From Euglena gracilis (taxonomy: Eukaryota; Euglenida; Euglenophyceae; Euglenales), in NCBI GenBank assembly GCA_039621445.1, contig CP154954.1, positions 70,770,150-70,834,149 on the forward strand: 64,000 nt of DNA. Reading direction: 5' to 3'. The notes under the pieces were generated by a model that saw nothing but the letters and a program-made list of their open reading frames with translations, did no database searches and had not been told where the DNA came from. The position numbers and the translations under genes were made by a program. Position 1 is the stretch's first letter, and each line of letters opens with the position of its first letter. Positions 1-24,600 of the stretch are shown here, in pieces.

Positions 1-161
1 TGTCTGGCATGGAGATGGACCAACCAACGATGGTGTCAGACGGTTGCTCCCCGTCTGGAAAACTCACTTCCTCAGAGTTTATTTGCATGCAAATGTTGGC
101 ATGGCCTCAGGTGCCATCACTTTACATTTCAATGGAACAAAATAATGTCAAAAATAAAATG

Positions 162-181
162 TTGCCCACGCACATGGGCAA
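162..181. repeat. TTGCCCA...TGGGCAA palindrome, copy 1
   Basis: Perfect 7-base arms with a 6-base centre. The same arms recur at 2109-2128, 2434-2453 and 2574-2604. Confidence 0.6.
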
Positions 182-199
182 AATTTAAAAATTGAAAGA

Positions 200-2100
200 G
201 GTCATTCCTCCCATTCAGGTCTGAAAATGGTCATTCCTCCCATTTTTTCAAACTTTTTTTCAAAAAATGGCCAAATTGAGGCACTCTGGCAGATGTTGAC
301 CAAAGACTTCCCTGGGATCCTTCGGAAAATACACTGTCCTCGGCGTCAGGAATGTATTATGTTTGCAAAGCCCCCTTATTTCTTCCCACCAAGAGCATTC
401 AAAATCACATCTAAACTTGGGACTGTACATAGGTACCCACTCTAATTCATTTGTCATCAAACAATTTTCCACTAAGTAAAGCAACGCTTCAAGAACAACT
501 ACCAGTTTCGCCACACCTCTGCCCATGCAAAAGTCCCAAATCAACATTGCCTGTGCATAAGATTTCACAAGGTTCCCAAAATACAAATTCATTTGACGTC
601 CACCGAGAATCCATCACCCCTCAGCTCTTTGTTGTTTGAGATTGCCAATGTGTTTTCATTCCCTGCATGTGCCACCAAGGGGAAAAAAGGAGCACAATTG
701 CGGATCTCCTTGGAGAAGAGAAGATTATGTCCTCCTTCTTAAAGTGCCGGGGTGTATAGCATATCCAGAGGGCATTTGATGTCTTTGTATGGGCGTTGCA
801 GCAATCTGGTCAGTTTTTGCACTGGAACGTCCGGATGCAGAGCATGGAAAACGTGGGCTGGATTTTTGTCTTGAATCCCACAGCATCTAGATGCCGTGCG
901 GGACATAAAAAAAAAAGCACGACGTTGGGTGAAATCAAAATCAGAATTGTGCGGTGATGTGCATCCCAAATGTGTGTGAGCAAATAAGTTGCAAACCAGC
1001 GTTTGTTCACCAGTACGTTGCAGTAGCGTACTTTGCCACTGAAAAAAAAATACTACAAAGCACTGCCGGTAACTGCTAGGTTTCACATTGCACACACAGA
1101 GGAAGAAAATAATGATCTCAACAGAAGGAAAAGCTTGCTCTTGCAATTTTGAAATCAAGCAAATCACGGTGGTACTTTCCATCTGTCACATATGCTGAAG
1201 AGAATTGGATCATGCCATTCCCCCGTGCACGTCACGTCCCTCCTTGAGGAGAAAAAGTTGCTGCACCTTGCTGGAAAAAATACCAAAAGTTCAAAGAAAA
1301 CAACATGCCAAGGACGTCATCCTGTCACGTGGCTGTGTGGATCAGCCTGCATCAGTGCAGCACTTCTGGTACTGTTAACAGAATACAAAATTGTTGGAAT
1401 GCTATAACAGAGTAGCATGCAGCCTGACAGACTGCAAATGAGACAGCATTCAGCAGTGGGAAAGCCAGTTTGAACCTGATGCCACACCACCAGTTCAAAA
1501 ATCGTGCCAGGAAACTTCTTTTGCTTGAGAGGGTGCTGTATTTCTTTCCATCCATTGCATCTAAAATGGAAATTTGCCACTTCATAAAAAGAGAAGCAGA
1601 AGCTGGTGGCCATGGCTCTCTATTGTACCATCGCAAACGAGATCACAGATATATGACTACGGGACACGACCACTGCTGAACAATGCAGTGTCTGTTTGGG
1701 TTGTGGACAACGACACCTTATTATCAGTCATTGTGGAAAGAATGACACGTAGACATCGCAATAATCGAGCTTCCCAAACTAATCAGACGGGACCGCTGCC
1801 ACAGCACCCACATTCCACCTTGGGAACACAATGCCCATCTGGGTGGAAGCACAATCAGAATCTATCGGCGAGAAGATTCAAAAGAAAAAAGGATCATCTC
1901 TTGCAAACCCTTACGTTGCTTTGGAGAAAAGGCACGTGCCTCGCATTGTGAACTCCACTGAGCCGACGTGTAGGCAAATATTCCACAAAAAATTAATCAA
2001 TCCAGTGTTAGAATGGGTACACTTCAAAAAAATAAATATAAAACTCGACGGAGTAATGACATTCCAGTTGATCGCCTTGAGGCCGTCAAAAAAATGCATT
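200..2100. other. No gene or repeat recognised
   Basis: AT-rich, with only short overlapping frames on both strands and no homology to other parts of the window that I could see. If gene A continues left, this is intron or intergenic DNA. Confidence 0.4.
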
Positions 2101-2108
2101 TTTCATTT

Positions 2109-2128
2109 TTGCCCACGCCCGTGGGCAA
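2109..2128. repeat. TTGCCCAC...GTGGGCAA palindrome, copy 2
   Basis: Perfect 8-base arms with centre GCCC. Confidence 0.65.
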
Positions 2129-2433
2129 GGAAATATTTTCGAAAAGGCAGAAGTGGCAAACTTGGCTCACAACAGGACAAAGCACAAAATATTGATAAGA
2201 AGCCACGTTGGGGAGGCATCGGAAAATTTCTCGGTCCAAACACATACATTTTTTTCCATACACACCATTTTTTTCCAAACACTTTTCAGAAGGCGTTTCG
2301 AGGCAACAACACTCGAAAGACGTGATGCCACCCCATTTTTGAGTCAGCCCGAAAAACCCCCTGCGGATTTTTCCTGGCCTTACTGCAGCACTGCGGAACG
2401 TCCCCTGACCAGTTCGCGTTGTTTTCATTCAGC

Positions 2434-2453
2434 TTGCCCACACGTGTGGGCAA
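2434..2453. repeat. TTGCCCAC-ACGT-GTGGGCAA palindrome, copy 3
   Basis: A perfect 20-base palindrome including the centre ACGT. Confidence 0.7.
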
Positions 2454-2573
2454 ATTACCCATAGCAAATTGTGGGGAGTTGCAGCCCACAAGGCGAGCGG
2501 CGACCGAATGGGGTGCCCCTGGCCACGCGGACAAAAAAAACGACCTAAAACGTCGCTCCGAAACCACCAATTC

Positions 2574-2604
2574 TTGCCCACGCCGCCTCCGACTGCGTGG
2601 GCAA
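2574..2604. repeat. TTGCCCAC...GTGGGCAA stem-loop, copy 4
   Basis: Perfect 8-base arms around a 15-base loop. Confidence 0.65.
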
Positions 2605-3243
2605 CTTTGGACGCCTAAGTGGTGTGGGGGGGGTTGGCACAACCGCCGCAGCACTCCGAAAAAAAAAATTCCTCCAAAGGCGCCAAAGGAAAGTTTTGCC
2701 TTTAAAATCGGCGCCCGCAGAAACACGGGAAGGCCTGGGCCACCAGAATGGGGGGGGGGGTATCGCAAAGCACAGCAGTCATAAAAAAAAAGAAATGTTT
2801 CATTTTTCATTAGAAAAAAAAATAATAAAAAAAACATTTTCATTAGAAAATGTTCATGAAAAGCTCACAGACCCTCTGGTGTCCTTCGATTTGGCACAGA
2901 CACTCAAAGGGCATACCTTCAATTAACATTGTTCAATGACTGGGTGGCTCCCAACTGCTTCCTCGGCCCCCCCCGCCGAACGTTTGTCCTCTGGCAGATC
3001 ATCAAACCCAAACCTTGGTGGTACACACGTGATCCGCCTGATGGCCTCGGGCGTTCGCGTTGGTTGCCAAGTGCCAGATTCCCTTGACCGCATATCCCAG
3101 AAAGGGGGTCAGCGAGCAGCTGTTTTCCCCACCGGCCAGCTACCCTGCCAGGGGTCCCAAGAAAATCCCGCATCATTTTGTTCTCGACCCCTGGAGGGCG
3201 AAGGTGACAGCTCCGGAGTTGTTGCAGCCTCACAGGTGGGAAC

Positions 3244-16691
<13,448 letters not shown>

Positions 16692-16784
16692 TGGGGAGAG
16701 CCCCCTGGGATGGATGGGGTGGGCCAGGCAGACCAGGTCACAGAGGGCCGTTCCTGGACTGACATGTCCACAAATAACAAAAAA

Positions 16785-16863
16785 AACACAAAAAAACACA
16801 CAAAAAAACACACAAAAAAACACAAACAACACACAAAAAACACAAAAAACACAAACACACAAG
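16785..16863. repeat. (AAAAAACAC)-type A/C repeat
   Basis: Irregular ACACAAAAAA units just upstream of gene A's start codon. Confidence 0.7.
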
Positions 16864-17769
16864 AACACAGAAAAAACGCAGAGAAGAAACACAAATGTTA
16901 AAAAAGAAATTGTGTCTTGTTCCCCTCCCCCAGACGCACTGTGCATCCCACTGCCCCCCAACACGGCATCCAGCAGGGGGTCATTTGATCAGGGCTATGT
17001 TTATCCAAAAGCAAAAGGACAGTTCACACGGCTCTGTCATTTTGGTCGCAGCCCCAGTGGTACCAAATTCCCAAAAAAATGTGAGCAAATTCTATGAAAA
17101 AAAAGAAAAAGGCCGCCTCTTCTTTTTGAAGGAAAAAAATGGGGGCTAAAAAAGATTGCAGCTTTGGCCTGAATTTTTTGTCACACCCTTGAAAAAAAGG
17201 TTTTCCAGTCCAGCCTTTGGCTGGGTCAAAATCTGACCCACCCCACCCCCCTCCAGGGGGGGGGGGATCCTGGCCTCAACGCACCCACCCACTCTCGAAA
17301 CCCCACCCACCCACCCACATCCCTGGGGTGGGGGTCACACAGGTTTTAAGTGAACTTTCTCCGGAGCAGATACCTTGTACTGTTCTTTTTTTTTCAAAAA
17401 TGGGTGTCGTTGGTCCATGCAAAGGCTTCATCTAGGTCTGTGTTGTTGGTAAAAAGTATGCAAATTTTCATATGGATATTTTCATTTGCATACAAAAGAA
17501 TGCAATTTTTTTCATACTCTCCAAAATGGATTCATAGTCTTCAAAAATTAGGCAAATTTTCATACATCCCACCGAAATTGTTCTTCTGGCATTAAAAAAA
17601 AAACGATCCCACCCCCCACTTGATGCTGGCCTGTTCAGGAGTGTGATACTTCCTTGCCCCTGGCTGTAGTCACCATTCTCATCATTCTCTTTCCTGGAAG
17701 TCCCAATACCTCGGGACCCGCAGTTAATAGAAATCATTATCAGTGAGACATTTCACGCAATAATGGCAC

Positions 17770-17912
17770 AGAAAAAGAACTTCCCCAACACATGGAATTG
17801 CACAAAGGTGGCAAAACCCCTTGTCATTCTTGAAGACACGCAAAGGGCAATGCATCCAGAAGAGGGCCCGAATCAGTTCATACCGGAATTCCAGCAAATT
17901 ACTGGACCGCAA
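17770..17912 (-). pseudogene. Frame-shifted paralogue of the 35.2-35.3 kb block
   Basis: Retains YELI, LRVFKND and, in a shifted frame, FVQFHVLGKFFFCAIIA. An 8-base gap relative to the 35 kb copy shifts the frame, and a one-base difference occurs near YELI. Consistent with decay downstream of gene B or with non-coding status of both. Confidence 0.25.
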
Positions 17913-18234
17913 TGCCGCTTTCGCTTGGGGTTAGGCACACGCACACACACGCAGGGGGGGGGGGGGGGGTAGGATGGGAGCAGTGAGGACTCCAGAATCC
18001 AGCAGCAGAGCTGCGCAGATCAGAGCCATCAATGTGGATGTGGTGGAAACAGGGTTCGATAACAGGTGGGCGGCGGGTTGCCCTCCAGTCAAAGGATGGG
18101 CGGGCCCCACGTAAACAGTGGTGCGGCCAAAGCGATCTATTATTTCATTTGAACATTTAAAAAAAAATTAAAAAAAATTAAATTTTTTAACCTTTTAATT
18201 TTAATAAAATTAAAAAACTGAAATTCTTTATTCC

Positions 18235-18366
18235 CCAAAATCAGCACAAAAATGCACTTTCTGGGCAAAAAAAAATGGCAAATTGCATCAATTTGACTCA
18301 ATTTCAAAAATTATTTGGCAATTTCACTTTTTTTTGCCCAGAAAGTGCATTTTTGTGCTGATTTTG
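18235..18366. repeat. Long inverted repeat (hairpin)
   Basis: Arm 18235-18284 and arm 18313-18366 are complementary over about 50 bases: perfect over the 32-base core around AAAATGCACTTTCTGGGC, with small A/T-run differences beyond. The loop is about 28 bases. The partner segment at 35.70-35.76 kb has only one arm. Confidence 0.75.
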
Positions 18367-18499
18367 GAGAATTCCAATTTCAATTTGACATTTTTTTTGC
18401 CCAGGAAGTTGCCCAAAGTTGCCAAATAAATGATGCAATTTGACATTTTGGGGTGGGTGTCTGGGTCCCCCCCTGGGGGTCGCTGTCGACCCCCCTGGT

Positions 18500-18745
18500 G
18501 GGGTGTTGGCCCCCCGCAATCAAGGCCCACATAAAGCTGTGACGCCTTCCTAACTTCAAACCCTGGATTTGGGTGGGAAACAACAACCAGCAAGGGCACG
18601 ACACAGGGCAATTGTATGCGAAGCAGCCAAGGGGGATGAAGTTGTCATGTAGAACTGCGCGGGCAGGCGACCTTCGTTTCCCTGTACCACGATCGAGGGC
18701 AAATTGAGCAACGTCGGGGCGGGAGGGGAATTTTGTCTCGCCATT
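18500..18745 (-). pseudogene. Paralogue of the 36.3-36.6 kb block, frame broken
   Basis: Encodes LPSIVVQGNEGRLPAQF and LAASHTIALCRALAG in one frame and PTQIQGLKLGRRHSFMWALI in another, separated by a one-base deletion relative to the 36 kb copy. It lies downstream of gene B as the 36 kb copy lies downstream of gene C. If the halves are separate exons it need not be broken. Confidence 0.3.
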
Positions 18746-18839
18746 TTCTTTGTAAAATCCTGGTTTCCTTGCTTCGTTCGTTCCTTTCGTGCTTTCTTTC
18801 CTTCTTCCGTTTGCTTTACTCCTTAATGTGCATCGATTG

Positions 18840-19310
18840 ATCTTCTATTTCGCTACAACGGGCTGAGAACTTTCGCATACCAAACGCTCTGCACAATATC
18901 ACAACCATACCATGCCCCCCCCCTTTATGTACCTCCCCCCGGGAGGCCGAAATTGGGGGGGGGGGAGGTGCACAATGGGGGAGGTACACAATGGGGGGGG
19001 GAGGTAGACAATGGAGTGGGACATGTCTGCGGATGGCCGGGCGAGGTGCTTTCCTCATGGGAGTAGGTGCATGAGTCCCCCCCATTGTGTACCTCCCCCC
19101 CAGGGGGTACACAATGGGGGGGGGTACATAATGGGGGGGCATGGTGGCTGTGTTTTTGCGTGTTCAATTGTGTTTCAGATGGTGTTCTTGGTCATTTGGT
19201 TTTAATGTGGCTTATATGGGTGAGCAATTGACGCCCCCGGGAAATTGTCACCCCCCCCCTCCGTGCTGCCCGATTTGCCACGCGACAACTGCCTGGGGGG
19301 GTTAGGGGGG
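18840..19310 (-). repeat. GGCGTCAATTG-type dispersed repeat, inverted copy
   Basis: Complement of this stretch matches 24.0-24.28 and 35.77-36.1 kb: a G-rich part (GGGGGCGTCAATTG), a core (TGACCAAGAACACCATCTGA) and a distal part (GTGATATTGTGCAGAGC). Between core and distal part this copy has a (GG)TACACAATGGGGGG tandem array that the others lack. Confidence 0.6.
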
Positions 19311-19479
19311 CGGGTACTAATTTTTACAATTATTAGTAAAATTTTAATTACTGAATATTAATTATTACTGATTATTCATTACAAATAATTTTTACTAATT
19401 CATTAAAGAATTCACTGATTTTTCAGTGAAGTCATTGGGTGTGGGATCAGAGACTGCCAGACTGGACATATGTTCAGTG

Positions 19480-19541
19480 GGGAAGGAAGGAAGGAAGGAA
19501 GGAAGGAAGGAAGGAAGGAAGGAAGGAAGGAAGGAAGGAAT
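19480..19541. repeat. (GGAA)n microsatellite
   Basis: Fifteen or so GGAA units; homologous to 36942-36997, which begins with GGGA units. Confidence 0.95.
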
Positions 19542-20952
19542 TCAACGGCACGGGCAAAGGGTGATCAGATGGGACGGACCACCGCCCTGCAGGGGTCAGC
19601 TGCGAGGTGGATGCCGGTCCCCGGGGCCACTTTGGGGGGAGGCCAAACCGTTACCATGCTGAACAAACAGCATGCTTCATTTGGTGGAGTTGCTGTTGGG
19701 GCGGTTGTTGCCGTTGCATGTCAACGGCCTGGTCCTGACCCACCCTCCGAGAAACTGTCTCTACACAGGCCTGCCGACTCCCCCTCCACCCAGGGGGCAG
19801 AAGGTTTGGGCCAAAAGCCAGTCAGTGTCTGTGTCTGAAAAAACCAGCCACCAAAAGTCCCCGGGGGGGGGGGGGGACTGGTTGTCTGGTACAGAGGCAG
19901 ACAGGTCATCACGAGGATACCTCAGCAAGTATGACAAGAGGTGGTCGAGGCCAATAAAAAAAAATCTGGAAGCATTTTTGACCCCTGTGCTCAAAGATGC
20001 AAGTCAAGAACATGTCGCTTCTCCAACTTGACTGTTTTTTCTGCTGGCTGACTGGCTGATTGGCCAGATGGTGGGGTGGCAGGCAAACGGATAAAGAGGC
20101 CACTGTACCACCTGCACAGCAACGAAAAACGTCAGGCGAGCACGAATACCCGCAAGAGTGGGGACGGATCAGGGAGAGATGAGGAGGAAGTGGAAGGAAA
20201 GGATGTCTTGGTTGAAAAAGGTAGGAGGTCGTGTGTGTTGGCCTACTGTTTTGAATTTCTTGATAAAAAAATTGCAGAACACTCTTTTGGTCCTGGGAAA
20301 TGTGAATGGTTGTTCAAAGCATGTTGGCGTGTTGCATAATGATAAATATGTAATGAACAATAAGTCCACTGAGGAAGGTGAACTTTGAATTGCTTCCTGC
20401 TGAATATAAATAGTTTGCAACCTGAAGTGGTCCTAAAAGAATTAACAAGACGTGGCTTTCCCACATTTTTGGGCTGCATACTTTGTCGCAGCCCTCCACC
20501 TGCCCAGGGACAGAAATATTGGTAAAAAAGGGACTTTTCGCAAAAATTTCATGATGCAAAAAAAATGTACATGCAAGACTTTGGATGAAATAATCAAAAT
20601 CAAATCGCGTGACTTGAACGTTCCCCCTCCCGCGTTGCTGGACCGGAAATAGTGCTGTGGAAATATTCGAGCCTGTCTGTTGTATGCACTGAATCATGGC
20701 CTTCGTTTTTAATACATGTAACGGGATGTCACGCAGCACAAGACTGGTTTTGGGGGGGTCAAGCCTCCCCCACCTGTATGTGAGGCAATGGCCAGATTAT
20801 AAAAGGCTGTGAAATGGTTTGACTCAATGCCTCGTTGCCCTGAGAGAGGTTGATTCACATGGTGTTTGGATTCACATTGGCGTTTGGACGTGTAATCATA
20901 CTTCTTAATAGAAAGATAAAATAATGAAATGGTAATAAAACACTAAGATGGA

Positions 20953-21032
20953 TTGGATGTATTGATGGATGGATATACGGATGGCTGGATAGCTGGGTGG
21001 CTGGATGGAGGGATGGGGGGATGGGGGGATGT
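20953..21032. repeat. GGATGGAT/GGCTGGAT minisatellite
   Basis: Degenerate 4-8 base units; homologue at 38273-38347 and a second at about 38463-38520. Confidence 0.8.
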
Positions 21033-21589
21033 ATATCTTTTTGGGGATTTTTTTGGAACAAAATCAGCCAAAAAACAGCACATTAAAAGCCTCAACTTCA
21101 TCTCGGTGCGCAGCGCCAGAGAATTTTTCTCCCAGTCGGGGGGACCCGAACCCCCCCCCCGGGGAACTACCTACTCCATTTTTTCCACCGTCCATTTCTT
21201 CCACTCTCTTGCAAAATGACTAGCCAACGGACCCCCCCCCCGGTGTCCGGAAGCAAGGGTAAGCCCAACCCGGCCAGATGCTGGATTGGCCGAGCAAATT
21301 TCAATGTTTTTTGACATTTCGATTTTTCAGTGTTTCAAGTGGTTTTGGGAAGGGTGGATCCAATGGTCGGGGAGTGTTTTGGGTTGGTTCCAGAAAAAAA
21401 TAAGTGGGTGGGTGGTCTTTGGCTTTGGGGTAAATATCCAACCCCTGGGGGTCACGAATCCACAGTACAGACCCCCCTCCCCCTTCCCCTCCTGAGAAAA
21501 CAACCTCTGGCCCAAAGACCGGGATCCAAACCTGCCGTCGACATCACCTCGCACAGGACACAATCATTCAACGAGGGTCTAATCAGGAC

Positions 21590-21661
21590 TTGCTCGTAGG
21601 GGAGGCACGCGTATTTGAAGCGGGCCCGTTCCCACTCGTGGGACGACAGCGGGCCAACCAG
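21590..21661 (-). CDS. Gene B exon 18: conserved block after the cyclase domain
   Basis: ATCAG acceptor and GTCCTG donor bracket 24 codons, LVGPLSSHEWERARFKYACL then PYEQ. The two differences from C inside the exon (AAA/AAG and CAC/CAT) are both silent in this frame, good evidence for coding. No domain was recognised; an aromatic/charged helix following the catalytic domain is likely. Confidence 0.55.
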
Positions 21662-24600
21662 CTGATCCCGGTGGTGAGGATGCCATCCAAGGCTGTCATT
21701 GATTGGCTGAAACATGCCAACCTGGCTGGACTTGGGGGTTTTTTGTCCGTTCTCAGGGTGCCAGCCCTATCCGGCTGCCAGCCAGCAGGACCACCCCCTT
21801 CTGCACCTCACACCCCCCCCCGGGTTCAGCAAGCACCTTCCAGCCGGCCACCTTTTTTGAAAACCCCTGTCCTGAATCAAACATACACATTGAAGCGGGT
21901 GTGCAAAGCTGTCTGAGTGCCGGCCAACGCGGTGCAAAGCAACACTGGACATGTGATGCCTGCTTTGCCCCCCCCCCCTTGTGACCAGTGAGGTGGATGC
22001 TGACCTGACCGCCCGGGCGTGAGAAAGATGTGCCGGCTGCCACCGCCCACCCACAGCATGAGCTGCCCCACCCAGTCCGGCGCAGGCCAACGTTGAGTGT
22101 GTGACACATTGTAGCCTGCACTTCACATTTCTTCGTCTTAGTCTTTATAAACATATACAAATAAGACATAAACACACACACACACACATACGCATACACA
22201 CGTGTATAGATACATTCTGCGTACATGCATACATACCCACACATAAAATAAATATAACACTCCTACAAATACACATCGAAACGCACATATACACATACAC
22301 ACGTGATACATAGACATATACATTTGCGCGCATGTAGATATAATACTTTAGACACATATACACATATGCACACGCATTGCATGTACCTACATACAAATAT
22401 ACACACATTATTTAAACACACATATACATGTACACACAATAAATATAAACAGATCTGTATACACATAACATAGATATATACACAAAGATAAAGAAGAGGA
22501 ACTAATAATCATACACCTGAGAATTTTGTGGGTCATACCCAACCCCAGCCCTAAAGCCTCTCCCAGCCCAGTGATGGTGTGTGCACACTGGCATGGCCAC
22601 ACCTCTGCTGCAGCACACTATGCAAAATCGAGACCAGACCTGCAGGAGCAGATCTTTCCCCTTACTCTCTTCCCCGCCCCCCCCCCCCTTGTTGTACGAC
22701 CACCCCTCATTTACGGCCACCCCCCAGTCGCAGGTTGCAGGTTGCGAAATTTTAACACCACCTTACCTGCAACCGCCCCTCATTTACGGCCACCCCTGGT
22801 CACAGGTTGCAGGTTATGGGGGTGTTCCGACCCCCCCCCCCCGGTCACAGGTTGCAGGAACCCAGTCGTACGACAAGGGGGGGAGGGGGGCGGGTACTTT
22901 CTCTTCTGTGTTTGGCATTTTTTTGTCAGCAAGGTTGGTGAAACAGTGATACATTTTAGAAAAGCATTGGTCTACCCAAGCGGACCCACGACGTTGAAAC
23001 AGCGCATGTGCTCGGTGGCCAGGTAGCCTGACAAAAAAGTCGCGGACTGAACCACCTGGACGAGGTCAAGGTCAGGCAGCTCCGAGGCCATGGTGGGGCA
23101 GTGAAACAGAAATCCACAAATATGGCAGGGGAATTTGTCAGAATCAGACCCAGCTGGGACGAAAAACTGACCGTTCTCTCCCCATTGGGGGGGGGGTCTT
23201 ATGTCTCTGCTTGTCCAACCCAGGTCCCGCACGAAGGGAGGAATCGAAATATGCAAATTCATTCGATCCTTTTTCATCCGCTATAGCCCTCTCTTTCCAG
23301 CCTTTGCATGTCTTTAAAATTATGGCCAAACCTCCACCTGTACAAACTTCAACCCCACAGGTGGAAAATGCCCCCCCCCTTAACCTTAGTTGATCATTGG
23401 AATAAACAGGTCATGTATGGTTCATTGCAATCCCAAATCCACACCATATGCAAAATATATCTTATCACAATATTTGCGCACACAACACCTCAAAAATATT
23501 TCGTACGAAGATTTAGGTTTAGATCCAGAGAAAGGAAATTGAAAATCAATTCCATTAAAAATGCCCCAGGGACGCACCGCATGGCCGCGGAGCGCCACAC
23601 TGCTGCTGAATGGCGATGGCGGCGTCGAGCGGGACGTCGGGGGAGATGGAGGGCCAGAAGGCCACCACCCCACCGCTGGTGCACACCTGCAGGGGTGGGC
23701 TTTGGCTTTGCAGAGCGTCCTTGGACTCCTCGATCGGAACACTGCCGGGTTACTTGCCAATCCTTCCCACAGGCCGGGCGGCACATAGTTGCGCCATTTG
23801 TCGGGCATTGCAGTGTGCGATCGGAGGGCAATTTTGACCCGAAACGGATGAAAAAGAAACGGCAGGATTGCTGGCAAGAGGTTAGAGGAGGAAAGAAGGC
23901 AGCTGGAAAATGCTGGGCCTCCCCGGGGGTTCCAGAAAATGAAAAGGGGGAAGTTCGTCGACAATCCTTGTGTCGTTTTCTGTTGCTATTTGTCATACCC
24001 CCCCCCAGGGAATTGGCAGCACGGAGGGGGGTGACAATTTCCCGGGGTGACAATTTGGCCGGCACAGAGGGGGGTGACAATTGCCCGGGGGCGTCAATTG
24101 CCCGGGCATCAATTGCCCACCCATGTAGGTCACATTAAATCCAAATGACCAAGAACACCATCTGAAACACCAGTGGGCATGCAAAAATGTAGCTATGGTT
24201 GTGATATTGTGCAGAGCATTTGGTGTGTGACATTTCTCAGCACGTTGTGGCGAAATAGAGGATCAATCGAGCCGTGTCGGCGAAAAGCAAGTTCACAAAC
24301 ATCTTCTGTGGGGGGGTGACAAATTGGGCAGCACAGAGGGGTGTGACAATTTCCCAGGGTGACAAATTGGCCGGCACAGCCAGGGGTGACAATTGCCCGG
24401 GGGTGTCAATTGCCCGGGGGGCGTCAATTGTCCGGGGGCGTCAATTGCCCGAGGGGGGGGGGGGTGGGTTAGGGTTAGGCCTAAAGGTTGGCCTAAATTT
24501 CAGACTAATTAGGCCTAATTTTGGGCCTAAATTCAGCTCTAATGGCCTACCGACATAGGCTCGCTGCAAATTCTTACCTGTCAGATGCCTTACTACCTCT

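Larger units (their letters stand above)
17033..20900. repeat. Segmental duplication, copy 1 (partner 34570-38480)
   Basis: Ordered, collinear similarity over nearly 4 kb: a block with GATTTTTTGTCACACCC, the YELI block, the GNEGRLPAQF block, an A/T-rich tract, a (GGAA)n array, GC-rich 19.57-19.64, 20.1-20.24 with conserved CAG|GT, and a GGATGGAT-type array. Each copy lies 3' of a paralogue, so the duplication unit includes the gene and its downstream flank. Confidence 0.75.
21545..23850. repeat. Segmental duplication, copy 1 (partner 51640-54485), carrying cyclase exons
   Basis: Exons and introns both align: for example the intronic tract with GTCAGCAAGGTTGGTGAAAC at 22.93 kb recurs at 53.35 kb, and exon 14-15 positions keep a fixed order. 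Intronic similarity implies a fairly recent duplication. Confidence 0.8.
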
